Below, in pieces: positions 7,640 to 14,896 of a stretch of DNA of 14,896 nucleotides (position 1 is its first letter; every line of letters begins with the position of its first letter). The position numbers were made by a program, and so were the translations under genes. The notes below the pieces were generated by a model. That model worked only from the letters and a program-made list of their open reading frames with translations, did not search any database and had not been told where the DNA came from. This DNA is from Clostridiales bacterium (GTDB lineage: Bacteria; Bacillota; Clostridia; Lachnospirales; Lachnospiraceae). The stretch lies in assembly GCA_021203285.1 (NCBI GenBank), contig JAJQBM010000265.1, forward strand, positions 1 to 14,896, read 5' to 3'.

Positions 7640-9327
7640 TCTTTCGCCTCCCCGATAAAATACCCGAAGCTCATCTGATCCATGGCGCCTTCCGCCAGAT
7701 TGACACAATTGTTCCCCATGCGGTCAATGCAGTTTAATATCTGTGTAAATGGCGCCGTGAGCTCTTTTTTGCACCTGCCATCCTGAACACGCTGCATGTG
7801 AGACTGCCGCATATCGACGTCCAGATTCAGAATGTCCTCATTATCCCGGAGAATATTCGCAAGACTCCCGAATTCACCGCGGATCATCGCTGCGATGGAA
7901 TCCTCATACATTCCGGCGATCTGCTCCATCCCGTCGTTGATCTCCCGATGGGCTTCTTCTGAAAATGTGTATTTTTTCTCTGCCTTTTCTTCTATGGAAT
8001 CTGCCATATCCGCCGCGAGATTTCCCATTCGCGTGATATCACTGAGCACGCACAGAAGCCGCGCCGTCTGTGTCGCCTGCTGCTCCGTCAGGGAGCCGGA
8101 AGAAAAGAGCTCCGCAATATAGTCGTTGATCTCGCCATCCACAACACGGACGGCTGTCCCGTATTTTCGGACGTTTTTCAGAACATGCGTGTCATCGTCC
8201 CGAATCATGCCGGTCACATCGCGCAGCATGGTCTTTACCATATCACTGCAGCGAAGAACCTCCTGCGCCACAAGGCGAAGCGCCGCCGCGGGCTGATGGA
8301 TCACATTTTTATCCAGATAGACCGGCGTGGACAGATCGATTTCTCCCTCTTTTCCCTCCGGCACAATCTTCATCACGATTTTGACCAGCAGACCGAGGAG
8401 ACAGACCCAGACTACCGTCATGGTTATGTTAAAAATCGTATGCGCGTTTGCGATCTGGCGGGAGATGACATCCACCTCCGCCCCTTTCGGCGATATGTAC
8501 TGGATCAGCTTTGCGAAGGGTTTCACAAACCAGATAAAGATCACCGCACCGGAGACATTAAATACGGTATGGGCTACCGCGGTCCGCTTTGCATCCCGCG
8601 ACTGTCCGATGGAGACGAGAAGCGCGGTGATGGTCGTTCCGATATTGTCTCCCAGAAGAATCGGGATCGCTCCCGCAAGGCCGAGAATGCTGGTCACGCC
8701 GTCCGGGCCCGCCTGTGAAGCAAAATTCTGCAGAACCGCGATGGTCGCGCTGCTGCTCTGCACCACGAGGGTCATCAGCGTTCCCACCGCAACGCCCAGA
8801 ATCGGGATGTTTGCTACCTGACCGATCAGATCTGTAAACACCGGGCTGGAGGCCAGCGCTTTCATGACATCTCCCATCGTCTCGATTCCGAGGAAAAGGA
8901 GACCGAATGCGAAAATCGTCTGCCCGATATTGCGGATCTTCTCATTCTTAGTGAGAAACGCGATAATGAAACCGGCAAAGACAAATACATAGATATAATC
9001 TGTGATTTTGAACGCGATAATCTGCGCCGTCATCGTGGTGCCGATGTTGGCACCGAGGATAATGGGAATCGCCTGCGGCAGGGTCATCAGCCCCGCGCTG
9101 ACAAATCCGATCGTCATGACGGTTGTGGCGCTGCTGCTCTGGAGCACCGCCGTCACCAGTGCGCCCGCGAAGACGCCGAGAATCCGGTTTTTCGTGAGAA
9201 CTGCCAGGATGCTTTTCATCTTTTCTCCAGCGGTCTTCTGCAGACAGTCGCTCATCATATTCATACCGAAGATAAAAATGGCCAGTCCGCCAAATAATCC
9301 GAAAATAATCTGTAATGTGGAATTCAT
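7636..9327 (-). CDS. Na+/phosphate cotransporter with PhoU-like tail
   Basis: This 563-residue protein has the two inverted Na/Pi repeats, each with a QSSSAT motif (63-68 and 190-195) and a matching G-[AD]-N-I-G-T-T motif (92-98 and 226-232). About eight to nine hydrophobic segments run through residue 320. From about 345 to 555 a soluble PhoU-like helical bundle follows, ending near the last residues. In this family the core imports phosphate with sodium, and the PhoU part is thought to regulate or sense. The ribosome binding site GGAAGGGAG lies inside the last codons of the phosphate-binding gene, and only four bases separate that stop from this ATG. The stop overlaps the CorA-like start. 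It is the middle gene of a three-gene operon. Length and motifs are normal for the family. Confidence 0.93.
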   Translation of the reverse strand: MNSTLQIIFGLFGGLAIFIFGMNMMSDCLQKTAGEKMKSILAVLTKNRILGVFAGALVTAVLQSSSATTVMTIGFVSAGLMTLPQAIPIILGANIGTTMTAQIIAFKITDYIYVFVFAGFIIAFLTKNEKIRNIGQTIFAFGLLFLGIETMGDVMKALASSPVFTDLIGQVANIPILGVAVGTLMTLVVQSSSATIAVLQNFASQAGPDGVTSILGLAGAIPILLGDNIGTTITALLVSIGQSRDAKRTAVAHTVFNVSGAVIFIWFVKPFAKLIQYISPKGAEVDVISRQIANAHTIFNITMTVVWVCLLGLLVKIVMKIVPEGKEGEIDLSTPVYLDKNVIHQPAAALRLVAQEVLRCSDMVKTMLRDVTGMIRDDDTHVLKNVRKYGTAVRVVDGEINDYIAELFSSGSLTEQQATQTARLLCVLSDITRMGNLAADMADSIEEKAEKKYTFSEEAHREINDGMEQIAGMYEDSIAAMIRGEFGSLANILRDNEDILNLDVDMRQSHMQRVQDGRCKKELTAPFTQILNCIDRMGNNCVNLAEGAMDQMSFGYFIGEAKE

Positions 9328-9331
9328 CTCT

Positions 9332-10228
9332 CTACTCCCTTCCGGTGTTAATTTCTTCCCATGCAGTGATCGTGCCTGTGAACAGATCTTTCAGCTCCGC
9401 TGTCGTGACTTCGGTCAGCGGATTTTCGCTGTTGACGATAACGGCAATGCCGTCGTAGGCAAACACCTGACTGTCGAGAAGCTCCTCCTCGTAGTCCTTT
9501 AATTCTCTGGATGACGCCCCCAGATCGCATCGCCCCTGCATGGCGTCGTTGATGCCGGAGGTAGAATCGTCGGCTGTCACCTCAATGACCGCATGTGTGT
9601 TGATCGTCATATATTCCGCCGCCAGCTCCTCCAGCAGCGGCGCCGCCGAGGTAGAACCGCTGATTGTGATCGTTCCCTCATATTGTCCGGAGAGGAATGT
9701 GGCGGCATCATTCACCGCGACATAGGACTCCGACACAATCTCCTGTCCCTTTCCGTTTATATAGGTAAGAAAATCCTCCTCCAGGTCGCTGAGCTCTCCG
9801 CTCCACACCAGCAAAAACGGACGGCTCAGAGCATAGTCTCCGCTCTTCACGTTTTCTCTCGTGCCGTCTGCGCCGTCCACGGCGAGAACCGTCTCATTTC
9901 CGAGCTCCTCCAGTGATCCCGTGGAAATATAACAGATCGCGGATGCATCCTCCCGCACCGCAGCGATGACCGCATCCGCATCATTCACGATGATTGCATT
10001 GTCCGTGGTGCCATCCTCTTTCTCTTCATCCTCGCTGCTGTCAAACCCGACCAGTCCGGCAAAGGCGCTGCGCGTACCGGAGCCCTCCTCACGGGAAATC
10101 ACCTGCACCTCGCCCAGCGCATCCAGCCCGTCCACCTGCCCGATGCTCTGCGCCGACGCGCCGCAACCGCCAAGCGCCAGCATTCCCGAAAGCAGCAGGA
10201 CCGGCAGGAGATATCGTCCCTTTCTCAT
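9332..10228 (-). CDS. Phosphate-binding lipoprotein, PstS-like with its two halves in swapped order
   Basis: ATG 10228-10226 is preferred over the adjacent GTG because it is spaced correctly from GAGGGG. The 298-residue protein has a lipoprotein signal, with LALGGC and the lipidated cysteine at 22. Motifs usually found in the second half of PstS come first: SREEGSGTR (45-53), AICYISTGSLEEL, then VKSGDYALSRPFL (128-140). The usual first-half motifs follow: TISGSTSAAPLLEELA (188-203), DSTSG (221-225), DLGASSRELKD (235-245), AYDGIAVIVN and DLFTGTITAWEEI near the end. The chain ends where the second half would normally begin, as expected of a circular permutation. Both lobes of the phosphate site are represented. 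It sits on the outer face of the membrane. No PstCAB genes are near; instead it leads the operon with the Na/Pi cotransporter and CorA-like genes. Confidence 0.88.
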   Translation of the reverse strand: MRKGRYLLPVLLLSGMLALGGCGASAQSIGQVDGLDALGEVQVISREEGSGTRSAFAGLVGFDSSEDEEKEDGTTDNAIIVNDADAVIAAVREDASAICYISTGSLEELGNETVLAVDGADGTRENVKSGDYALSRPFLLVWSGELSDLEEDFLTYINGKGQEIVSESYVAVNDAATFLSGQYEGTITISGSTSAAPLLEELAAEYMTINTHAVIEVTADDSTSGINDAMQGRCDLGASSRELKDYEEELLDSQVFAYDGIAVIVNSENPLTEVTTAELKDLFTGTITAWEEINTGRE

Positions 10229-10348
10229 CACAATCCCCTCTTTCTCATATCGTAAAACGTGTCAACCCTACGCTACTACGCGCATGTAAAATCTTCTGTG
10301 CTCCTTATGTGAGAATCAGGTAAAATTTATAACATCAAAAAGGAAGAA

Positions 10349-10374
10349 AGGCATCCGAACAAATTCGGATGCCT
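10349..10374 (-). terminator. Intrinsic terminator after the CPBP protease gene
   Basis: AGGCATCCGAA (10349-10359) pairs perfectly with TTCGGATGCCT (10364-10374) around a CAAA loop. On the minus strand it is followed by CTTTCTTCCTTTTT. It lies 65 bases past the CPBP stop and separates that operon from the phosphate operon. Confidence 0.8.
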
Positions 10375-10438
10375 ATGACATATATAATCGTGATATTTGT
10401 TGGGAGCGTAAAACTTAAAATATCCTGAGTCTCGTCCG

Positions 10439-11038
10439 TCACATCATCGCCTGCAAGATATGTTCGACCGTGTTCAGCGTCCCATGTATGAGCCAGCTCG
10501 GATAGATGGATCCGTCCGATTTCTTTTCGTTAATATACCCCAGAAGCAGCGCAACAACAAAGGGATAGATCACGATCACGGCTCCGGCAACAAAACTGGT
10601 TTGTCCCCACACCTCCAGAAGATGGATCACGGCGAATATCGCTGCGTGAATGATGTTGGCAGTCCGGAATCCGAATGAATTCGCCATCCTTTTCAGCAAA
10701 AATCCCCGGAATAGAATTTCTTCTGACAATGCAGTTTGAATAAATGAAAACATCACGATGCTCGGAACCGCCGCCAGGCCAAGTCCTTTATACGCGGAGT
10801 CTCCAATGGCAAGATCACCCCGGATCAGAATCGCAAACTCTCCCACCACAAAGCTGCCGGCAAGGATGCCAAGAAACCAGATCAGATATTGGCGTCTGTT
10901 TTCTGTTTTGAATTTATGAAATCCAAGCCAATGGAAAAAATTTTCTCTTTTTCTCGCGGTAACAACCCACCAGATTAGCGGGATGATACTGAACAGTATC
11001 ACTTGTACCACAGCGTCCGTCAATGCACTTATGAACAT
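10439..11038 (-). CDS. CPBP family intramembrane glutamic metalloprotease (Abi/Rce1-like)
   Basis: The start is put at ATG 11038, which has AGGAG nine bases upstream. A GTG at 11104 overlapping the previous stop lacks a ribosome binding site. The 199-residue protein is nearly all membrane helices and carries the CPBP motifs: SEEILFRG with glutamates at 106-107 and arginine at 111, FAVIHL with histidine 139, and SWLIHGTLN with histidine 185 and asparagine 189. These are the metal and catalytic residues of Rce1-like proteases. In bacteria such proteins range from bacteriocin self-immunity to uncharacterised membrane proteases; no bacteriocin gene is visible here. It is the last gene of the HAD-PLC-MFS-CPBP run and is followed by a terminator. 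Confidence 0.9.
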   Translation of the reverse strand: MFISALTDAVVQVILFSIIPLIWWVVTARKRENFFHWLGFHKFKTENRRQYLIWFLGILAGSFVVGEFAILIRGDLAIGDSAYKGLGLAAVPSIVMFSFIQTALSEEILFRGFLLKRMANSFGFRTANIIHAAIFAVIHLLEVWGQTSFVAGAVIVIYPFVVALLLGYINEKKSDGSIYPSWLIHGTLNTVEHILQAMM

Positions 11039-11100
11039 ATTCTGTTTCTCCTGCTCTGTAATAAATATGCTAAATTTCCGGATCCTTTGTTTGCCTATCC

Positions 11101-12353
11101 TCACTCAGAAAAAATTTTCATCTTCATCTTTGCCGAAACTGCAAAAAATACCAATCCCAGAGGAAACATTACCGAAAGGACTCCCACACCGATATTCTGG
11201 GATCCGCTGATCTGTGTGACTAACCCTACCACCATCGTGCCCGCGAAGGATGCTCCCTTCCCAAAAATGTCATAAATCCCGAAATATTCTCCGGATTTCT
11301 CCTGAGGGATAATTTTCGCGAAATATGAGCGGGACAGGGACTGGATGCTCCCCTGGAACATTCCGACTACAACAGCCAGAATCCAGAACTGGTACAACTG
11401 TGTCATAAATGCGGCGTACACCGTGACGGCAAAGTATGCCAGGATGCAGACAGCGATCAGCCGTTCTGCACGGATTTTCCGCGAAAGCCTTCCGAAAACG
11501 AGCGCGGAGGGAAATGCGGCAATCTGTGTTACCAGAAGCGCCGCCAGAAGCCCGACAGTATCAAGCCCTAACGAGGTTCCGTAGGATGTCGCCATGTCAA
11601 TAATTGTATATACGCCGTCAATGAAAAAGAAAAACGAGATTAAAAACCACAGCGCTTTCCTGCTGGACCGCAACTCCTCAAAGATGCTTCCCAAATTCCG
11701 GAAACCCTCCCGCATCGAATGCATTCCGGCAGAAGCAAAATGGATCTGCTCATAGCTTTTCCACAGGGGAATCGACCAGGCCAGCCACCATACTGCTGTG
11801 ATCGCACAGCCAAGCACAGAAGCTGCCGTCATAGATATGAGTCCCACCATGGCGTACAATACATAAATCACAACAACCGTAATAAACGGCACACAACGCC
11901 CGATATACCCCAGGCATATCCCCTGGCGGATACTTCATCCATCCGTTCTGATGTAGTGACGTCGCAAAGCATGGAATCATAGATCACGAGACTCAGCTGG
12001 TATGCCGTCTTTGCCAGGGCAAACACCAGCAGGAACCAGAGCCAGTGCACGGTAAATCCCAGCACGACACAGGACACCGCCCCAATCAGGATTGTGACCG
12101 CAAAGACTTTTGTCTTCACGCCCTGCAGGTCGGACAGGGAACCGATTGTCGGTCCCAAAACCGCCACGATAACCGTGACAATGCTGGTGGCGTATGCCCA
12201 GTAAGCCAGATAATCTGTCTCCGATATCCCGGCGTCAGCGGCGAGCGTGTGAAAAAAGATCGGGAGCAGAGTAGATACCAGCAGGGTAAATGCGGAGTTT
12301 CCTACATCATACCAGATCCATTTTCTCTCAATGGGCGTCGATTTCGATGTCAT
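11101..12353 (-). pseudogene. UMF1/Atg22-like major facilitator transporter with a -1 frameshift
   Basis: ATG 12353, with GGAGGAGAGG upstream, starts MTSKSTPIERKWIWYDVGNS, the hallmark N-terminus of the UMF1 group (a W-x-x-Y-D-x-x-N-S-A-F pattern). The frame runs to ARGYAWG and then goes off into a short tail ending at 11868. From about 11908 the next frame continues YIGRCVPFITVVV and further membrane helices to TGA 11101. Adding one G to the four-G run complementary to 11908-11911 joins them as AYAWGYIG-type sequence, giving about 417 residues, normal for the family. The loss falls between helices 6 and 7, so neither half should transport. A homopolymer assembly error is a real alternative. 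The substrate of UMF1 members is mostly unknown. The start overlaps the end of the PLC gene by 26 bases. Confidence 0.83.
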
Positions 12354-13191
12354 ATTGCCTCTCCTCCTCCACAGGTAGTACAGGGATATCTTCCCATCCC
12401 TGTCCCGGGCCGAATGTTGGTTCCATGCCTGTCGGGAACGAACCTCCCCGCAGGAATTCTTCATATGCACAGATCCGTTCTGCATAATCTTTCAGCGCCT
12501 GCCCAAACAGTTTCTCGAGTCGGAGATTGCTGTCTTCGCTTCCCGGCAATGCTTTTTTGGCCACCACCACATGGCACATTTCCTCCGAACACCTGCTGAT
12601 CTTCAAAACCATGTCAGCCACATTCCTGCGGAAACTGCCGCCACAAATCATCCCGCAGTAAAATTTCATCGATTTCAGTGCGGTCTGTACCTGCGCAGCC
12701 GTCACTTCCGGAAAAAAATCTGCGATCGCAGCGGCATTTTCCGCCGAAGGGATGATATGCGCCGTGAGATTCGTATGGAAAATGTCTCTCCCCTCTTTCT
12801 GCAGCAGATACCGGTCAAACTCATTTTCGATATCTGTATGCGCCAGTGATGATACGGAAAGTTTCTTTTCCACATAACCGTGACAGGCGCTATCCAGCGT
12901 ATAGTGGCAGAGGAACCCTGCAAGATAAGCGAGAGCGGCTTCCGTGTTTTCTGCTTCAGTATATGTAGTACGCGCCGGAAAGAAAAAGTCTCTGCCCGGA
13001 CGGCTGTGCATATCATATCCGCATTGATCGATCGGATGATTATGCAACGGCCTGTAATAAAAAAATATATCCGGCCCGTGCAGTCCGATATCGTAAAGCT
13101 GCCTGTTTTCTTCGACAGCCTGCGCCGTCTGCTCCGGCAGTAACGGGTACGCTTGTCTCCCAAAATATAAATGCGCATAGGTAGATGGCAT
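12328..13191 (-). CDS. Zinc-dependent phospholipase C family protein (no signal peptide)
   Basis: This 287-residue protein starts at ATG 13191 behind a strong GGAGGTGAT. The fold family is shown by a run of metal-type residues in the expected order: AHLYFG with H7, GLHGPDIFFY with H38 and D41, FLCHYTLDSACHGYV with H96, D100 and H104, and AHTDIENEFDRYL with H118 and E122. These fit the three-zinc site of bacterial phospholipase C and P1-type enzymes. It lacks a secretion signal, unlike the Bacillus and Clostridium toxins, so it belongs to the cytoplasmic clostridial branch of unknown substrate and should not be read as a toxin. The last 26 bases overlap the transporter gene, implying translational coupling. 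Confidence 0.87.
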   Translation of the reverse strand: MPSTYAHLYFGRQAYPLLPEQTAQAVEENRQLYDIGLHGPDIFFYYRPLHNHPIDQCGYDMHSRPGRDFFFPARTTYTEAENTEAALAYLAGFLCHYTLDSACHGYVEKKLSVSSLAHTDIENEFDRYLLQKEGRDIFHTNLTAHIIPSAENAAAIADFFPEVTAAQVQTALKSMKFYCGMICGGSFRRNVADMVLKISRCSEEMCHVVVAKKALPGSEDSNLRLEKLFGQALKDYAERICAYEEFLRGGSFPTGMEPTFGPGQGWEDIPVLPVEEERQYDIEIDAH

Positions 13192-13249
13192 GTAATCACC
13201 TCCGGCGGATCAACACTAAATATCTTTCCGGCATTTCATCAAGCATGAA

Positions 13250-14032
13250 CTATTCGCATGCCGCCGGTATATCCCCGACGCCGTTCAGGATCATCCTCGG
13301 CTGGTAAGGAAATCTCCGGCAGTCCTCGCGAGTGGTAACACCGGAAAGCACCAGCACGGTATCCAGCCCGGACTCAATTCCCGCCACAATATCGGTATCC
13401 ATCCGATCTCCGATAATCGCCGCCTCCTCCGAGTGTACGCCCAGCAGTTTCAGCCCGGTTCGCGTCATCAGCGGGTTTGGCTTCCCCATATAATATGCCT
13501 GCTTTCCGGCTGCCAGTTCAATCGGCGCGACCAATGCACGACAAGCCGGAGCGATCCCGGACTCAGTCGGACCCGTCAGATCATAATTCGTGCCGATCAG
13601 CTTCGCGCCGTTTCGTACCAGACGAATCGCTTTTGTGATCATCTCCAGATTGTAGCCGCCGGACTCACCGACTACCACATAATCCGGATTGACATCGTTG
13701 TAAGTAATTCCCGCGTCATACAACGCATTTAACAATCCATGTTCTCCCATCACATAGGCGCTGCCTCCGGGCGCCTGACTTTTCAAAAAATGAGCAGTAG
13801 CAAGGGCACTGGTATAGAAATTGGATTCATCTACCTCCAAACCCATCCGTTCCAGTTTTTGTTGAAGTTCTTTTGTCGTATACTGTGAAGAATTTGTCAA
13901 AAACAAATATTTCTTCTGATTCTTTTTTAACCATTCTAAAAATTCCGGCACTCCCGGCAACAGACGGTTCCCGTGGTAAATCACTCCGTCCATATCACAG
14001 ATAAATCCCTTTTTTTGCAGCAATGTTTCCAA
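13250..14032 (-). CDS. HAD-IIA family hydrolase (NagD/4-nitrophenylphosphatase-like)
   Basis: The 260-residue protein starts at TTG 14032, ten bases behind GGAGG. All HAD motifs are present: DMDGVIY with nucleophile D13 and acid D15, LTNSS (45-49), lysine 184 in MGKPNP, and GDRMDTD (208-214) with the Mg2+-binding aspartates. A large C2-type cap lies between motifs II and III, which defines subclass IIA (NagD, phosphoglycolate and 4-nitrophenyl phosphatases). Likely roles are dephosphorylation of small sugar or glycolytic side-product phosphates; the exact substrate cannot be read. It is the first gene of a probable operon with the PLC-type gene (58-base gap), the transporter and the CPBP protease. 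A promoter and a palindrome lie upstream. Confidence 0.92.
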   Translation of the reverse strand: METLLQKKGFICDMDGVIYHGNRLLPGVPEFLEWLKKNQKKYLFLTNSSQYTTKELQQKLERMGLEVDESNFYTSALATAHFLKSQAPGGSAYVMGEHGLLNALYDAGITYNDVNPDYVVVGESGGYNLEMITKAIRLVRNGAKLIGTNYDLTGPTESGIAPACRALVAPIELAAGKQAYYMGKPNPLMTRTGLKLLGVHSEEAAIIGDRMDTDIVAGIESGLDTVLVLSGVTTREDCRRFPYQPRMILNGVGDIPAACE

Positions 14033-14059
14033 TATTTTATATCCTCCGCATTTTCTGAC

Positions 14060-14079
14060 TTTGCCGACATGTCGGCGAA
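14060..14079. promoter_or_regulatory. Palindromic site upstream of the HAD gene
   Basis: GCCGACATGTCGGC (14063-14076) is a perfect 14-bp palindrome, and one mismatched then two matched flanking pairs extend it to 20 bp. It lies 28-47 bases before the TTG start and just downstream of the candidate promoter. With no room for an RNA loop it is more likely a site for a dimeric DNA-binding protein than an RNA hairpin. Confidence 0.5.
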
Positions 14080-14114
14080 AGGCGAAATGTCATTCTAAAT
14101 CGCTGATTCACAAT

Positions 14115-14142
14115 ATGATATAGCATAAACGTTTCCTGTGAA
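14115..14142 (-). promoter_or_regulatory. Candidate sigma-A promoter of the HAD-PLC-MFS-CPBP operon
   Basis: On the minus strand, TTCACA (14142-14137, 5 of 6) is followed after 16 bases by TATCAT (14120-14115, 5 of 6). The predicted start near 14108 gives a leader of about 76 bases that contains the palindrome at 14060-14079. Confidence 0.48.
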
Positions 14143-14244
14143 GTCTGATAGCACTTCTATGTAAGAATGTTGTAAAAAACAGGTATCAGGCGCGAATATC
14201 TATTGTGCTTTGAGTACAATATAGCAGACACTACAGAAAGAAAT

Positions 14245-14896
14245 TTATAAGGCTTTTGCGGAGCAATTCTTAACACATTCAAAGCAAAGTATACATTCCG
14301 TGCCATTTTCGCGTTTTCGCGAGTTATCGGTAACATCCACTTCCATAGGGCATACTTTTTTGCATTTTCCGCAGGAAACACATTTGGATTTGTCGCATTT
14401 TATCCGCAGAATGGAAAAATAACTCATAGGTTTCAAAAATACCGTGATCGGGCATATGTATTTGCAAAATGCCCTGTTGTCCTTAAATACAAAAGCCAAC
14501 GTAATTCCAACGGCGTAATATATCAAATTCCCTATGATAAACACCCAAAACAAAATTTTCTCGATGTAGCCAATGTGGGATAAGAATAACGAGAATACAA
14601 ACACAAAGGAAATTCCGAATGTAACATATCTAATCCAGCCAATCTCTTTCCTTGGCGAATTTGGTATCTTATATGGAAGAAAATCCAGCACCATTGCCGT
14701 CCAACAGGCATAACCGCACCATCCTCTTCCAAATAATAACGGACCGAAAATTTTGGCTACTGCATAATGAATTGTTGCGGCTTCAAATACGCCCGTAAAA
14801 AGATAGTACCAGAATCCCTCAATCTGCATGTTTTCTCCGCAAATCAGCCCCAGATAAATCAGCATATAAAGCCCCACCAGCAGTTGTGTGACACGT
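14245..14896 (-). CDS. Membrane-bound 4Fe-4S protein, NapH/CcoG-like; start lies beyond the right edge
   Basis: The open frame reaches the window end with no start, so at least 216 residues belong to a longer protein ending at TAA 14245. Counting from the GTG at 14877, several hydrophobic helices are interrupted by GRGWCGYACW (cysteines 54 and 58) and by FCKYICP (138 and 142), the paired cytoplasmic cysteine motifs of NapH/polyferredoxin-type membrane proteins. Two ferredoxin-like clusters follow: C166-xx-C169-xx-C172-xxx-C176 and C195-xx-C198-xx-C201-xxx-C205. Such proteins pass electrons across or along the membrane to partner reductases or maturation factors. The partner is not visible, so the pathway is unknown. 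The second motif has NCS where proline is usual, and the first membrane motif has CW instead of CP. Confidence 0.85.
   Translation of the reverse strand, partial: RVTQLLVGLYMLIYLGLICGENMQIEGFWYYLFTGVFEAATIHYAVAKIFGPLLFGRGWCGYACWTAMVLDFLPYKIPNSPRKEIGWIRYVTFGISFVFVFSLFLSHIGYIEKILFWVFIIGNLIYYAVGITLAFVFKDNRAFCKYICPITVFLKPMSYFSILRIKCDKSKCVSCGKCKKVCPMEVDVTDNSRKRENGTECILCFECVKNCSAKAL

Noticed and set aside
10260..10265. TTGACA upstream of the phosphate-binding gene as a -35 box, with nearby TTTACA-like hexamers as PhoP boxes
   Set aside because: No -10 hexamer lies at 16-18 bases, the site is only about 32 bases from the start, and the hexamers lack the regular 11-base phasing of PhoP sites.
14195..14216. 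TATTGT/ACAATA hairpin after the 4Fe-4S gene as a terminator
   Set aside because: The stem is only six AT-rich pairs and no T tract follows on the minus strand.
1..14896. CRISPR arrays, tRNA or rRNA genes
   Set aside because: No spaced direct repeats and no tRNA or rRNA-like sequence were seen on either strand.

Overview
The window looks like chromosomal DNA of a Clostridia bacterium, probably Lachnospiraceae-like. The clues are strong AGGAGG-type ribosome binding sites, an FtnA-type ferritin, a Na/Pi cotransporter with a PhoU tail, a lobe-swapped PstS lipoprotein, a UMF1-type transporter, a zinc-dependent phospholipase C family protein and an LPxTG-like surface protein. This placement is inference from gene families and not from a marker gene. 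Base composition appears uneven by eye: about 417-2100 is AT-richer than the rest.

Layout, left to right. Positions 1-87 hold the first 29 codons of a Y1/REP-associated (IS200-like) transposase running off the left edge. Behind it, 88-416 has no gene but holds a short palindrome, a nested inverted-repeat region and two terminator-like hairpins. A minus-strand pair follows: a peptidase-E-like (S51) protein and a GNAT acetyltransferase interrupted by one in-frame TAA. A 3' remnant of a TetR-type regulator (about 2062-2379, plus) precedes an intact ferritin with a good sigma-A promoter and a strong bidirectional terminator. Convergent to ferritin lies a large secreted, wall-anchored 'choice-of-anchor I' type protein gene (3097-6580, minus), broken by an in-frame TAG and a +1 shift in a 5-base homopolymer.

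Next is a tight minus-strand three-gene operon: a lobe-swapped phosphate-binding lipoprotein, a Na/Pi cotransporter and a CorA-like channel (10228-6734). It looks like a phosphate and divalent-cation uptake unit in which a PstS-like protein sits with a secondary transporter, and no PstCAB genes are visible.

Upstream is a likely four-gene minus-strand unit (14032-10439): HAD-IIA phosphatase, zinc-PLC family protein, a UMF1 transporter with a -1 frameshift, and a CPBP membrane protease. It has a candidate promoter and a 20-bp palindrome at its head and a terminator at its tail. The right edge holds most of a polyferredoxin-like 4Fe-4S membrane protein.

Four of the thirteen coding loci are disrupted or remnant. 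This indicates recent gene decay in this lineage, or, for the two homopolymer shifts, possible assembly error. The least familiar signal is the PstS-NptA-CorA operon.
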